Notes: a model not told the origin generated them from the sequence alone. DNA of 64,000 nucleotides from Rhizobium rhizogenes NBRC 13257 (GCF_000696095.1 NZ_BAYX01000006.1:62001-126000); one strand, 5' to 3'; shown: positions 33,909 to 43,599, counted from the stretch's first letter. Program-made: numbers and translations.

Positions 33909-36521
33909 ATGAACGCGGAAAAATATACAGATCGTGCAAGAGGCTTCATCCAATCCGCGCAGTCGCTTGCCACGCGAGAGGGAAACCAGCAATTTACACC
34001 TCTCCATATTCTGAAAGTTCTGCTTGATGACAGCGAGGGTCTTGCCGGTGGCCTGATCGACCGCTCGGGCGGCAATTCGCGTGCGATCCTCAGCTCGACC
34101 GAAGACGCCTTGGCAAAATTGCCGAAGGTGACGGGTGCGGGGGCCGGACAAGTCTATCTCGCGCCCGAAACCGCGCGCCTCTTTACGGCCGCGGAACAGG
34201 CAGCGGAAAAAGCAGGCGATAGCTTCGTGACGGTGGAACGGCTGTTGCAGGCGCTTGTCGCCGACAAGCACGGCGAAGCCGGAAAACTTCTCGCACAGGG
34301 AGGCGTTAATCCGCAACAGCTCAACGCGGCCATCAACGCCTTGCGCAAGGGTCGCACCGCCGATAGTGCCTCGGCTGAAAACGCTTATGACGCGCTGAAG
34401 AAATATGCTCGCGATCTGACGCAGGCGGCGCGGGACGGCAAGCTCGATCCCGTCATCGGACGCGACGAGGAAATCCGCCGCACGATCCAGGTCCTTTCGC
34501 GGCGCACCAAGAACAATCCGGTGCTGATCGGCGAGCCAGGTGTCGGCAAGACTGCCATCGTCGAAGGGCTGGCATTGCGGATCGTCAACGGCGACGTACC
34601 GGAAAGCCTGAAGGACAAGCAGCTGCTCGCGCTCGATCTCGGTGCGCTGATCGCCGGCGCGAAATATCGCGGAGAATTTGAGGAACGTCTGAAAGCCGTG
34701 CTGCAGGAAGTTACCTCCGCTGCGGGCGGGATTATCCTGTTCATCGATGAGATGCATACGCTGATCGGCGCCGGAAAAACCGACGGCGCAATGGATGCGT
34801 CCAATCTGCTGAAGCCGGCCCTGGCGCGGGGCGAGCTGCATTGCGTCGGGGCCACCACGCTCGACGAATACCGCAAGCATGTCGAGAAGGATCCGGCGCT
34901 TGCGCGGCGGTTCCAGCCGGTGTTCGTGCCGGAGCCGACGGTCGAGGATACGATCTCGATCCTGCGCGGGCTGAAGGAGAAATACGAACTCCATCACGGG
35001 GTCCGGATCGCCGATTCCGCCTTGGTGGCGGCTGCGACGCTGTCAAACCGCTACATCACGGACCGCTTCCTCCCCGACAAGGCCATCGACCTGATGGACG
35101 AGGCCGCGGCCCGGTTGAAGATGCAGGTCGATTCCAAGCCGGAGGAGCTGGACTCTCTCGACCGTGAGATCATACGGCGCAAGATCGAGCAGGAGGCGCT
35201 CAAGAAGGAAGCGGATGCCGGTTCCAAGAGCCGGCTGAAGACGCTCGGCGAGGAATTGACCAGGCTGGAAAAGGCGTCGGCCGATTTGACCTCGAAATGG
35301 CAGTCGGAGAAGGGCAAGCTCTCCGACGCCCAGAAGATGAGGAGCGAGCTGGAACAGTTTCGCACCGAACTCGCCAATGCCCAGCGCTCCGGTGAATATC
35401 AGCGGGCTGGCGAGCTTGCCTACAGCACGATCCCGGAGCTTGAGAAGAAACTCGCCGCCGTCGAAGCCAGCGAGAATTCCTCGATCACCGAAACGGTGAC
35501 GGCCGACAATATCGCGCAGGTGGTGTCGCGCTGGACAGGCGTGCCGGTCGACAAGATGCTCGAGGGCGAGAAGGATAAGCTTCTTCATATGGAAGAGATG
35601 CTTGGCAAGCGCGTCGTCGGCCAGGCGCAGGCCGTGCGCGCTGTGTCGACTGCCGTCCGGCGCGCCCGTGCCGGGCTGCAGGACCCCAGCCGCCCGATCG
35701 GCTCGTTCATGTTTCTGGGTCCCACTGGCGTCGGTAAGACCGAGCTTGCAAAGGCGCTGGCGGAGTTCATGTTCGATGATGAAACGGCGATGGTGCGTAT
35801 CGACATGTCGGAGTTCATGGAGAAGCATTCCGTCGCGCGGTTGATCGGCGCTCCTCCGGGATATGTCGGCTATGACGAGGGTGGTGTGCTGACCGAAGCC
35901 GTGCGGCGGCGGCCCTATCAGGTCGTGCTCTTCGATGAGATCGAAAAGGCGCATCCGGACGTGTTCAACGTCCTGCTGCAGGTTCTCGACGACGGCCGCC
36001 TGACCGACGGTCAAGGTCGCACAGTCGACTTCCGCAACACGCTAATCATCATGACCTCGAACATCGGCGCGGAATATCTCGTAAACCAGCCGGAAGGCGA
36101 AAAGACAAGCATGGTGCGCGGTGAGGTCATGACGATGGTGCGCGCGCATTTCCGTCCGGAGTTTCTCAACCGCATCGACGCCATCATCCTGTTTCACCGG
36201 TTGCAGAAGAGTGAAATGGGGCAGATCGTCGAAATTCAGTTCGCGCGATTGCGGAAAATCTTGGATGATCGCAAGATCGAGCTTACGCTCGATGCGAAGG
36301 GGAGGACCTGGCTTGCCGACAAAGGGTGGGATCCTGCCTATGGCGCCCGTCCGTTGAAGCGCGTGATCCAGCGCTACGTACAGGACCCGCTGGCGGAAAT
36401 GATCCTTGCGGGCGATGTGCGTGACGGTTCAACGGTGAAGCTCTCCGCGGGCAAGGACGGCCTCACATTCAATGGAAAGAAGCCGGTGATGGTGGAGGAA
36501 GACGATTTTGACCTCGTCTGA
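33909..36521 (+). CDS. clpB: ClpB disaggregase, accessory copy
   Basis: An 870-residue Hsp100 disaggregase. The N domain ([20 protein letters not shown]) is followed by the first AAA+ domain ([25 protein letters not shown]), a coiled-coil M domain (about 405-525) and the second AAA+ domain ([49 protein letters not shown]). There is no IGF/IGL loop typical of ClpA/ClpX, so it works with DnaK, not ClpP. The ATG at 33909 has a GGAGGAGG site. It sits 173 bp after the kinase under its own sigma-54 promoter, forming with DnaK, CbpA and GrpE a complete extra refolding system. Confidence 0.97.
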   Translation: MNAEKYTDRARGFIQSAQSLATREGNQQFTPLHILKVLLDDSEGLAGGLIDRSGGNSRAILSSTEDALAKLPKVTGAGAGQVYLAPETARLFTAAEQAAEKAGDSFVTVERLLQALVADKHGEAGKLLAQGGVNPQQLNAAINALRKGRTADSASAENAYDALKKYARDLTQAARDGKLDPVIGRDEEIRRTIQVLSRRTKNNPVLIGEPGVGKTAIVEGLALRIVNGDVPESLKDKQLLALDLGALIAGAKYRGEFEERLKAVLQEVTSAAGGIILFIDEMHTLIGAGKTDGAMDASNLLKPALARGELHCVGATTLDEYRKHVEKDPALARRFQPVFVPEPTVEDTISILRGLKEKYELHHGVRIADSALVAAATLSNRYITDRFLPDKAIDLMDEAAARLKMQVDSKPEELDSLDREIIRRKIEQEALKKEADAGSKSRLKTLGEELTRLEKASADLTSKWQSEKGKLSDAQKMRSELEQFRTELANAQRSGEYQRAGELAYSTIPELEKKLAAVEASENSSITETVTADNIAQVVSRWTGVPVDKMLEGEKDKLLHMEEMLGKRVVGQAQAVRAVSTAVRRARAGLQDPSRPIGSFMFLGPTGVGKTELAKALAEFMFDDETAMVRIDMSEFMEKHSVARLIGAPPGYVGYDEGGVLTEAVRRRPYQVVLFDEIEKAHPDVFNVLLQVLDDGRLTDGQGRTVDFRNTLIIMTSNIGAEYLVNQPEGEKTSMVRGEVMTMVRAHFRPEFLNRIDAIILFHRLQKSEMGQIVEIQFARLRKILDDRKIELTLDAKGRTWLADKGWDPAYGARPLKRVIQRYVQDPLAEMILAGDVRDGSTVKLSAGKDGLTFNGKKPVMVEEDDFDLV

Positions 36522-36638
36522 ACCGACTGTCCAACAACCCGTTTCAGTCGTGGTGTCGAGGACGAATTTGACCCGATCGCCGTACGACCATTGGCAACGT
36601 TTTATCGAGGCAACAGCTGAACGAAGGAGAAAGCTGCA

Positions 36639-36893
36639 ATGACGGACAAGATCAAGGAAAATATGGAAGTCATCGGTGCCGATGGCGTGCACGTCGGAAC
36701 GGTGGATCGCCTGGAGGGCGACCGTATCAAGCTCAAGAAGAGCGACAGTTTCGGGCGCCATGAGGGACATTATCACTACATTGAGATCGGTTTCGTCGCG
36801 GGCGTCGAGGGGGACAAGGTTCGTCTCTCCGCGAATGCCGACATTGCCGTGACCCTGGAAGAAGAACAATCCGGGCGGCCGGTCAACTTGTGA
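36639..36893 (+). CDS. DUF2171 domain protein
   Basis: An 84-residue cytoplasmic protein of the DUF2171 family (PRC-barrel-like): KIKENMEVIGADGVHVGTVD, then RLEGDRIKLKKSD, GHYHYIEIGFVAGVEGDKVR. Small proteins of this type are common stress-linked genes in rhizobia without known biochemistry. The ATG follows GAAGGAGAAA. It lies 117 bp after clpB on the same strand and is followed by a hairpin that probably ends this transcript. Confidence 0.88.
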   Translation: MTDKIKENMEVIGADGVHVGTVDRLEGDRIKLKKSDSFGRHEGHYHYIEIGFVAGVEGDKVRLSANADIAVTLEEEQSGRPVNL

Positions 36894-36901
36894 TGAACGC
36901 C

Positions 36902-36928
36902 TTGAGGCAGCCGGTCAGGCTGCCTCAA
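36902..36928 (+). terminator. Probable terminator after the clpB-DUF2171 unit
   Basis: A perfect 11-bp stem TTGAGGCAGCC with a 5-base loop (GGTCA) begins 8 bases after the DUF2171 stop. The downstream stretch is only moderately U-rich (CTCTGGTCTTTG), so termination may be partial. Confidence 0.65.
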
Positions 36929-36997
36929 TCACTCTGGTCTTTGTAAGGCTGGGTGTCCCAGCGTCAACTTCGTCTTCAACCTGGGAAAGTTGCAGCG

Positions 36998-37192
36998 ATG
37001 CCAGAATATGATCTCTACATCAACGTCAAGAAACCCGGCATGGGCCTTTATGTGCACACCGGCGCGGCTCTCCCCGATTTCGCGGATCCGAAAGACTGGG
37101 TCTTCGATGGTACCGCGGCACAGGATCTGTTGCCGCCGAGCGTCGTGGAAGGTGTCGAAGCGGATGGGCATGCCTTTCGCGACATGGATTGA
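36998..37192 (+). CDS. Small hypothetical protein
   Basis: A 64-residue cytoplasmic protein starting MPEYDLYINVKKPGMGLYVH, with DPKDWVFDGTAAQDLLPPSV and an acidic end. I do not recognise a family. The composition is protein-like and it lies 20 bp or so before the DyP gene's first possible start, on the same strand, so it is probably cotranscribed with the peroxidase and encapsulin. Start choice rests on a weak GGGAAAG site. Confidence 0.55.
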   Translation: MPEYDLYINVKKPGMGLYVHTGAALPDFADPKDWVFDGTAAQDLLPPSVVEGVEADGHAFRDMD

Positions 37193-37256
37193 TGGCGTCG
37201 AGAGCCGACGGATGAGCAGGCCGCATTCTCAACAAAGGACAACAAACGGATCGCCA

Positions 37257-38330
37257 ATGGACGCAAATTCTCCCACTGCCATTTCTCAGCCGGTTGTCGC
37301 AAAGCTGACGCGGGCAGCGATATTTCTCGTCGTGACAGTCAATTCCGGCTCGCAGCATGATGCGACCGTTCGCGCCTTGTGCGGCGATCTGTCCGGACTG
37401 CTGCGTGCCGTCGGGTTCCGTGACCTCGAGGGCCGGCTGTCCTGCGTCATGGGGTTCGGCTCCGACGCATGGGACCGACTTTTCGGAACGCCAAGGCCGA
37501 TGGATCTGCATCCGTTCCGCGAGATCCGCGGTCGGCATCATGCCGTCTCGACACCCGGCGATATCCTCTTTCACATCCGTTCAACCCGCATGGATCTCTG
37601 TTTTGAACTGGCAGCACAGATCATGTCGCGGCTCAGCGGCGCGGTCTCTGTGATGGATGAGGTGCATGGCTTCAACTATTTCGACGATCGCGACTTGATC
37701 GGCTTCGTCGATGGCACCGAGAACCCGGTGGATCAGGACGCGGTCAAGGCGACGATCATCGGCGAGGAGGACCTTCCCTTTGCTGGCGGCAGCTATGTCG
37801 TCGTGCAGAAGTATCTGCACGATCTGACGGGGTGGAACGAAGTACCCGTCGCCGAGCAGGAAAAAATCGTCGGGCGCATGAAACTCTCCGACATCGAACT
37901 GGATGATGCCGTCAAGCCAAGCTACGCGCACAACGCCCTGACGACCATCATCGAGGACGGCGAGCAGCTGGAAATCGTGCGTGACAACATGCCGTTCGGC
38001 GAGGTCGGGAAGGGGGAGTTCGGTACCTATTTCATCGGCTATGCCCGCTCGCCACGCAGGATCGAGCAGATGCTCGAGAACATGTTCATCGGTCGGCCGC
38101 CTGGAAATTACGATCGGCTGCTCGACTTCAGCCGCGTGGTGACCGGAACGCTGTTCTTCGTGCCCACCGCGACGTTCCTGGATGATGTTGTGGCTGGTGA
38201 TGCGGCCCCATCGGTTATTGCCCCGAGTTCGAAAGAGCCCGAGGCGGCGGAGAGAGTTCAGTCGCGATCGTCCCCAGGCGACGGCTCGCTCGGTATTGGT
38301 TCTTTAAAAAATGAGGCAGGTTATGAATAA
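37257..38330 (+). CDS. DyP-type peroxidase with encapsulin cargo peptide
   Basis: A 357-residue dye-decolourising peroxidase, a heme enzyme using hydrogen peroxide on bulky substrates. Hallmarks are GFVDGTENPVDQDAVKA at about 149-165, PFAGGSYVVVQKYLHDL, and GTYFIGYARSPRRIEQMLEN, with proximal His and distal Asp/Arg in the expected regions. The C-terminus is extended and ends with DGSLGIGSLK (342-351), the known targeting peptide for encapsulin loading. The next gene is the encapsulin, overlapping it by 8 bp. The ATG at 37257 fits the family start best; 37212 is also possible. It probably provides compartmentalised peroxide defence. Confidence 0.95.
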   Translation: MDANSPTAISQPVVAKLTRAAIFLVVTVNSGSQHDATVRALCGDLSGLLRAVGFRDLEGRLSCVMGFGSDAWDRLFGTPRPMDLHPFREIRGRHHAVSTPGDILFHIRSTRMDLCFELAAQIMSRLSGAVSVMDEVHGFNYFDDRDLIGFVDGTENPVDQDAVKATIIGEEDLPFAGGSYVVVQKYLHDLTGWNEVPVAEQEKIVGRMKLSDIELDDAVKPSYAHNALTTIIEDGEQLEIVRDNMPFGEVGKGEFGTYFIGYARSPRRIEQMLENMFIGRPPGNYDRLLDFSRVVTGTLFFVPTATFLDDVVAGDAAPSVIAPSSKEPEAAERVQSRSSPGDGSLGIGSLKNEAGYE

Positions 38331-39129
38331 TCTTCATCGGCAATTAGCCCCCATCTCCGACAGTGCTTGGGCACAAATCGAAGAAGAGGCGTCTCGCACG
38401 CTCAAGCGCCATTTGGCGGCGCGTCGGGTCGTGGATGTGCAGGACCCTGGAGGTGTCGAACTGTCGGCGGTCGGCACCGGCCATCTCAAACCTATCCCGG
38501 GACCTGGCGATGGGGTTCAGACTGCGCTTCGCGAAGTGAAGACACTTGTCGAGCTGCGCGTTCCGTTCAAGCTGACGCGCCAGGCGATCGACGATGTGGA
38601 GCGCGGCGCGGAAGATTCAGACTGGTCGCCTGTCAAGGATGCGGCGCGCAAGATCGCCTTCGCCGAAGATCGCTCTGTCTTCGATGGATATGCCGCGGCG
38701 GGGATTCAGGGCATTCGCGAGGGCAGCAGCAATCCGATATTGCCCTTGCCTTCCAATGTGAGGGGATATCCGGATGCGGTCGCCAAGGCTGTAAGCCAGT
38801 TGCGATTGGCCGGTGTCAATGGCCCCTATGCGCTTGTGCTGGGCACAGAAGCATACACCGCAGCCAGTGGCGGCAGCGACGACGGTTATCCGGTCTTCCA
38901 TCATATCGAGCGTGTCGTCGACGGAGGGATCATCTGGGCGCCTGCTAACGAAGGAGGATTCGTACTCACAACTCGCGGCGGCGATTTTGAGCTGGATATC
39001 GGCCAGGATATCTCCATCGGTTACCTAAGCCATTCCAGCACTGTCGTGGAACTGTACCTTCAGGAGACCTTCACCTTCCGGATGCTGACCGCTGAGGCGG
39101 CTGTCGTGCTCGCGCCTTCGGAAACGTGA
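38323..39129 (+). CDS. Type 1 encapsulin shell protein (linocin M18 family)
   Basis: A 268-residue HK97-fold shell protein. It starts with NNLHRQLAPISDSAWAQIEE and EASRTLKRHLAARRVVDV, followed by LVELRVPFKLTRQAIDDVER and the typical ending YLSHSSTVVELYLQETFTFR. Length matches type 1 encapsulins (about 265). The ATG at 38323 follows GAGGCAGG and overlaps the DyP gene, so cargo and shell are coupled. The shell would enclose the peroxidase through its SLGIGSLK tail. It closes the stress island; whether it is under sigma-54 control is unclear because no dyad pair precedes this sub-operon. Confidence 0.96.
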   Translation: MNNLHRQLAPISDSAWAQIEEEASRTLKRHLAARRVVDVQDPGGVELSAVGTGHLKPIPGPGDGVQTALREVKTLVELRVPFKLTRQAIDDVERGAEDSDWSPVKDAARKIAFAEDRSVFDGYAAAGIQGIREGSSNPILPLPSNVRGYPDAVAKAVSQLRLAGVNGPYALVLGTEAYTAASGGSDDGYPVFHHIERVVDGGIIWAPANEGGFVLTTRGGDFELDIGQDISIGYLSHSSTVVELYLQETFTFRMLTAEAAVVLAPSET

Positions 39130-39325
39130 TCGTGAAAGCGATACGGCTGTTGAATTCCGCCGTTATTTGACCCGTCTTTCCACTTGGCGCTGACTCTGCT
39201 AGGCGGAGACAGGCCCATGAAGGGCTTCACTATTTTGAACTAATTGTGGACTATCGTGAAATGGCAAACGAGGTGAGTTTCGTATGGAATTCAACATCCC
39301 GCGCACAGGTCTCATAACTGCGGTG

Positions 39326-39354
39326 GTAATCCCCCGTTTCTAACGGGGGATTAC
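39326..39354. repeat. Perfect 13-bp inverted repeat
   Basis: GTAATCCCCCGTT, a 3-base loop (TCT), and the exact complement. It lies 197 bp after the encapsulin. It has no U-run, so it is either a factor-assisted terminator or a palindromic repeat element. Confidence 0.6.
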
Positions 39355-39492
39355 AATGAGAGGGAGAACCAGGCTCGGCTTCTCGTCGAAAGTAGTTGCA
39401 GATTGGTGATGAACTCGCCATATAATTGAAATATGGGCGGCCGGAAGTCAGTGTGGCAAAGTGGATACACTTGTCGCTGGCTAAGCAGAAAG

Positions 39493-39534
39493 CCGTAATT
39501 TCCTAAAAATAGTCCGTAATTTTCTAAAATACCG
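39493..39534. repeat. Tandem 21-bp repeat
   Basis: Two adjacent copies with the shared start CCGTAATTTYCTAAAA. They sit in a gene-poor segment (39130-39994) that looks like remodelled DNA; no transposase or recombinase was recognised next to them. Confidence 0.5.
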
Positions 39535-39691
39535 CTGTCACGAATGGAGCGATGCTGGCCATCGTAACCATTCGGTGCGCTATGGACACTCAATTCTCAG
39601 GTTTTGAAATCTTTGCTCCGAAAGTCGAGGTAGCCCGGACTGCCTTGCAACGGCAATACGCCGACCGCCTACCTGCGCTGAACTTGATCAT

Positions 39692-39913
39692 TTATTTGCC
39701 TGCCTTGCCTATGGGTTGACCTCCCCGGCCTATGCCGAACGGGAACCGGCCCTTCATTTCGATATCTGCCGCGCTCTGGTTGCGGAATGGAGTTGTTTGT
39801 CCGGTTTCCAGCATGCTGGCAAAGCCAGGACCAAACAGGATCAGATCTGACAGGACTTCTATCGCGTGATGGATTTCGCCGCCGGCATCGAATGTGCCCG
39901 AGGCATCGATCAC
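39692..39913 (-). CDS. Small hypothetical ORF in a gene-poor segment
   Basis: A 73-codon minus-strand frame (MIDASGTFDAGGEIHHAIEV, then LSDLILFGPGFASMLETG). It has a plausible amino-acid composition but no recognised family, and a weak upstream region. The rest of 39130-39994 shows no supportable gene, only the hairpin and the 21-bp repeats listed separately. A competing plus-strand frame starts at 39582. Low confidence. Confidence 0.25.
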   Translation of the reverse strand: MIDASGTFDAGGEIHHAIEVLSDLILFGPGFASMLETGQTTPFRNQSAADIEMKGRFPFGIGRGGQPIGKAGK

Positions 39914-39994
39914 CCGTGACTTGAGTGTAGTGCCATACAGCTAACCCTTACGAATTCGGCGATGCCGATGCTTCAATCGATCGGGAGAGTCCGC

Positions 39995-41179
39995 ATGAAC
40001 ACTGACAAGATTATTATCTTTGACACCACATTGCGTGACGGCGAGCAAAGCCCCGGGATCAACCTTGACGCCAGTGAAAAGGTCGAGATCGCGCTCATGC
40101 TTGAAGGGTTGAAGGTCGACGTAATCGAGGCCGGCTTTGCCGTCTCCAGTCCCGGCGAGTTCGACGCGATCAAAGCCGTGGCGCGCGTCGTCAAGGACAG
40201 TACGATTTGCAGCCTGAGCCGCGCGGTCGAGCGCGATATCGACCTGACGGCGGAAGCTGTTTCCGGTGCGGCGTCGTCCCGCATCCATATCGTGCTGGCG
40301 ACCTCACCTATTCACATGAAATACAAGTTGCAGATGACACCGGAAAACGTGCTCGAACATGCCGTTCGCGCGGTGCTCCACGCGCGGCGCTATTCTGAGG
40401 ATATCGAGTTTTCCTGCGAGGACGCGAGCCGGTCGGAACCGGAGTTTCTCGCGCGCTTTGTGGAACAGGTGATCAAAGCCGGTGCGACCACGGTCAGCCT
40501 GCCGGACACGGTCGGCTACGCGACGCCGCACGAATATAGCAAGCTGTTCACCTATTTGCGTAATGTCGTGCCGAATGCTGACAAGGCCGTGTTCTCCGCG
40601 CATTGTCACAATGATCTGGGTATGGCTGTTTCCAACTCGCTTGAAGCGACCCGGCAGGGCGCGCGCCAGATCGAATGTACGATCAACGGCATCGGCGAGC
40701 GCGCTGGTAACGCGTCGCTGGAAGAGATCGTCATGGCGCTGCATACACGCGAGGATTTCTTCCGATGTCAGACGTCGATCGAAACTCGCCGGTTGACCGC
40801 TGCATCCCGGCTCGTCTCGGAGATCACGGGCTTCGTTGTGCAGCCGAACAAAGCGATCGTCGGTAAGAACGCCTTTTCGCACCAATCCGGCATTCACCAG
40901 GATGGCATGCTGAAGAACCCGTTGACCTACCAGATCATGACGGCCGCGGAGGTCGGCGCCGACGAGTATCGGCTGGTGCTCGGAAAGAATTCGGGCCGCA
41001 ACGGTTTTCGCATGTGCATGCGCGCTCTGGGCGTCGAGTTCGGCTCGGATGCTGATCTTGATCTCGCTTTCTCCCGCTTCAAGGATATCGCCGATCATAA
41101 GGCATCGCTTTGTGATGAAGATCTTCTGGCGACGGTTGCGGGTATGGAGGCGCTCTCCAGGGAAAAAAGCATCGCATAA
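39995..41179 (+). CDS. Isopropylmalate/homocitrate synthase-like enzyme lacking the regulatory domain
   Basis: A 394-residue Claisen-type synthase that condenses acetyl-CoA with a 2-oxo acid. The catalytic barrel is intact: IIFDTTLRDGEQSPGINLDA, VDVIEAGFAVSSPGEF, FSCEDASRSEPEF, SLPDTVGYATPHEY, FSAHCHNDLGMAVSNSLEA, CTINGIGERAGNASLEE, NAFSHQSGIHQDGML. The C-terminal leucine-binding LeuA domain (about 120 residues) is absent, so feedback inhibition by leucine is not expected. The ATG follows GGGAGAG. It is followed by a thiamine-diphosphate enzyme and a MEKHLA protein, a set that suggests a specialised 2-oxo acid pathway, not leucine synthesis. A NifV-type role is less likely because no nif genes are nearby. 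Confidence 0.88.
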   Translation: MNTDKIIIFDTTLRDGEQSPGINLDASEKVEIALMLEGLKVDVIEAGFAVSSPGEFDAIKAVARVVKDSTICSLSRAVERDIDLTAEAVSGAASSRIHIVLATSPIHMKYKLQMTPENVLEHAVRAVLHARRYSEDIEFSCEDASRSEPEFLARFVEQVIKAGATTVSLPDTVGYATPHEYSKLFTYLRNVVPNADKAVFSAHCHNDLGMAVSNSLEATRQGARQIECTINGIGERAGNASLEEIVMALHTREDFFRCQTSIETRRLTAASRLVSEITGFVVQPNKAIVGKNAFSHQSGIHQDGMLKNPLTYQIMTAAEVGADEYRLVLGKNSGRNGFRMCMRALGVEFGSDADLDLAFSRFKDIADHKASLCDEDLLATVAGMEALSREKSIA

Positions 41180-41306
41180 TGCTGCTTCCAGAACATGGCA
41201 TCGGGAATGGCTGTGTGTCGGAACCGTGTTTGCTTCGGATCCGGGGAAGCGGGCGTCAATGTTGCGCAGAATTGAGGAACAGGGGTCATAGCGGAGAGGC
41301 GAGCAA

Positions 41307-43082
41307 ATGACGGTGAATCTTCCGGTCGAAACGACAAGCGATGTTCGGGCCATCAAGCTGAAAACAGGATATGAATTCCTGATCGACACCCTCAGGACCT
41401 GGCATGTGCATCACTATGCCGGCGTTACGGGGGGAGGGGTCATCCATTTGCTCAAACATCTCGAGCCGATGCGTATCCCCGACGACGGTGCCGAAACCCC
41501 GGTTTTCTTCAATATCGGAGAATATGTCGCCGGCTTCATTCCCCTTGGATACTATCTCGCAAGCGGGAAGATCAGCGCGGCTATTGCAACGACGGGAGCC
41601 GCAACGCGGTTGCTGACCTGCGGCCTGAGTGACGCGAAGCTGCACAATATTCCCGCAATCTACCTCATTCCCCTCAGTCCAGCAGATACGCGACATCGCG
41701 CACCGCTGCAGGACACGAGCCCGGAGGGGGCCGGCGTTGTGGCTCAGTTGAAGGCCGAGCTGCCGTCCGGCACGTTCGTCCTGGACGACCCAGACCGTAT
41801 CGAAGAACAACTTGAGCAGGCGCGCAGGCATCTCGATCAGGGCTCGCCGATCGCACTCCTGATGCCGCCGGAAGCACTCGGACAGATGGTGCCTGAGCCG
41901 GTCTATGAGCTCCGGCATGGCAATTATGCCAATAAGCCTGATGACATCGACCAAGCGTCTCTTACCTATTTTCTGGCCGAGTTCCCGCGGCAATCGGCCG
42001 GGCGTCGGGTGATCGTGCTCGCCGGGGAAGAGGCGGCCATGTATCCAAACATGCCTGTCCTCACCACACGTTTGTGCAAAGCATTACAGGCACCGATCGT
42101 CTGGAGCATAAACGGGGCGAATGCGGTGGCGCGTAATAACACCTTCGGTTTCGGCTATCTGGGCTTCGGCGGCAATGATCGCGCAATGCAGCTCTGGAGA
42201 AGCCTCGGCCCCGACGATGTTGTCATTACGCTCGGGTTTTGCCCTGACGAATACACCCTGAATTTCTCTGACATACCTGCCCATACGACATGGAACTTCA
42301 CCAACCTGACCGCCCCATACGGCAGCGTTGGGGGCGAGTTTCGACATCGTGTGCGCGGCGAATATTTCGATGTTCGAGGGCCAATCGATCAGGTTCTGAG
42401 CGAAGCGATCGTCCGGCTCGAAGATGTCCGACCGCCGCGCCCTCCGGCACCGGCTTTTGTGGCCGATCTCAATGATCGCGAGATCATGCCGCCGCGCGCC
42501 GGGACAATCGATATTGCCCGATTTTACCAGGAGCTCGATCGTCAATGGCTGCCGGGAAGCATTGCATTCGATGATGTGTGCCTTGCCTACAAAGACCGTC
42601 AGTATGTCACGCAGCGCCCGCATCCGAACGTCCGCTTCCATTCGCTTTATCGCGGTTCGGCAATGGGCGGGGCATTCGGGACGGCAATCGGCGCAAAGCT
42701 TGCAAAACCGGACGCGACGGTCTTTGCTTTTACGGGCGACGGATGCTTCCGGTTGATTGCCGGTTGCCTGGCCGAAGCCCGATCATTGGGGATCGTCTTG
42801 TTCGTGCTGGACAACGGTGCACTCGGCATCATGGTGCAGGGCCTGCCCGTGGTCATTCCGGACTATTCATCCTCCCGCTATCACAGCGATCTGCACCGCA
42901 TCGACTTTGGATCGATGGCGCGCGCATGCGGCTGGGAAAGCCGCAAGCTGATGCCGGATCTAAGCAATCTGGCTGAGATTATGCGCGAAAGCTACAGTCC
43001 GGGTCATCCATCCATATTGGTTGAGGTCCCGGTCGACGCAGAGCAGGTGGTTGGACAAAATCCGCGGGCGAACAATTTATAG
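41307..43082 (+). CDS. Thiamine-diphosphate-dependent enzyme (2-oxo acid decarboxylase/carboligase-like)
   Basis: A 591-residue protein with the three-domain layout of the pyruvate decarboxylase/acetolactate synthase superfamily. The N-terminal pyrimidine domain has the activating Glu in FFNIGEYVAGFIPLGYYLAS, a central domain follows (VIVLAGEEAAMYPNMPVLT), and the C-terminal pyrophosphate domain has GDGCFRLIAGCLAEARSLGI ending in DNGALG, the GDG-N25-N motif. Close matches to a named enzyme are not evident. The ATG follows GGAGAGG. It lies 127 bp after the isopropylmalate-synthase-like gene, so it may decarboxylate or ligate the 2-oxo acid made there. Confidence 0.85.
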   Translation: MTVNLPVETTSDVRAIKLKTGYEFLIDTLRTWHVHHYAGVTGGGVIHLLKHLEPMRIPDDGAETPVFFNIGEYVAGFIPLGYYLASGKISAAIATTGAATRLLTCGLSDAKLHNIPAIYLIPLSPADTRHRAPLQDTSPEGAGVVAQLKAELPSGTFVLDDPDRIEEQLEQARRHLDQGSPIALLMPPEALGQMVPEPVYELRHGNYANKPDDIDQASLTYFLAEFPRQSAGRRVIVLAGEEAAMYPNMPVLTTRLCKALQAPIVWSINGANAVARNNTFGFGYLGFGGNDRAMQLWRSLGPDDVVITLGFCPDEYTLNFSDIPAHTTWNFTNLTAPYGSVGGEFRHRVRGEYFDVRGPIDQVLSEAIVRLEDVRPPRPPAPAFVADLNDREIMPPRAGTIDIARFYQELDRQWLPGSIAFDDVCLAYKDRQYVTQRPHPNVRFHSLYRGSAMGGAFGTAIGAKLAKPDATVFAFTGDGCFRLIAGCLAEARSLGIVLFVLDNGALGIMVQGLPVVIPDYSSSRYHSDLHRIDFGSMARACGWESRKLMPDLSNLAEIMRESYSPGHPSILVEVPVDAEQVVGQNPRANNL

Positions 43083-43143
43083 CATTACCCCTTTCATACA
43101 TATCGCCGGTCGCGCGAAAAGCATTTCCATTACGGGGAGCGCC

Positions 43144-43599
43144 ATGAACACGGGCACTGATCTGGATTTCTTCAATCTTCTTTCGCAGAGCTATTTCAGG
43201 TTCACAAAGAAATCGCTGGTGCCCGAAGAGCGGGATGCTTCCATTGCTGCACGCTGGCTTTATGAAGATGCGCCCTTCTGTCTGCTGGCCCACAATACCG
43301 ATGCCGATCCCCGTTTCATCTATGCGAACAGGACGGCGCAGGCATGTTTCGAATACGACTGGAATGAGTTTGTAGAACTTCGCTCGCGCTTTTCCGCCGA
43401 AACACCGGATCGCGAAGAGCGTCAGCGCCTGCTCGATGCCGCCAAACGGGATGGTTACATCACAGAATATCGCGGGTTGCGCGTGGCAAAGTCAGGAAAG
43501 CGATTTTGGGTCGATCATGTGACCCTCTGGCAATTGATCGATGAGAACGGCAGTCTGCACGGACAGGCGGCTCTTGTTCCTTATTGGCATGATGTTTGA
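43144..43599 (+). CDS. MEKHLA (PAS-like) domain protein
   Basis: A 151-residue cytoplasmic protein with a PAS-related MEKHLA domain: ALW-type helix region FNLLSQSYFRFTKKSLV, ARWLYEDAPFCLLAHNTDAD, PRFIYANRTAQACFEYDWNE, FVELRSRFSAETPDREERQR, YRGLRVAKSGKRFWVDHVTL. MEKHLA domains bind small ligands or serve as sensors in plant and bacterial proteins. It has no output domain, so it is a ligand-binding or accessory protein. The start at 43144 follows ACGGGGAGCG. It closes the trio with the synthase and the thiamine-diphosphate enzyme. Confidence 0.88.
   Translation: MNTGTDLDFFNLLSQSYFRFTKKSLVPEERDASIAARWLYEDAPFCLLAHNTDADPRFIYANRTAQACFEYDWNEFVELRSRFSAETPDREERQRLLDAAKRDGYITEYRGLRVAKSGKRFWVDHVTLWQLIDENGSLHGQAALVPYWHDV

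Noticed and set aside
39995..41179. Homocitrate synthase NifV
   Set aside because: Length fits, but no nif genes are near and the sequence motifs are closer to the catalytic part of isopropylmalate synthase.
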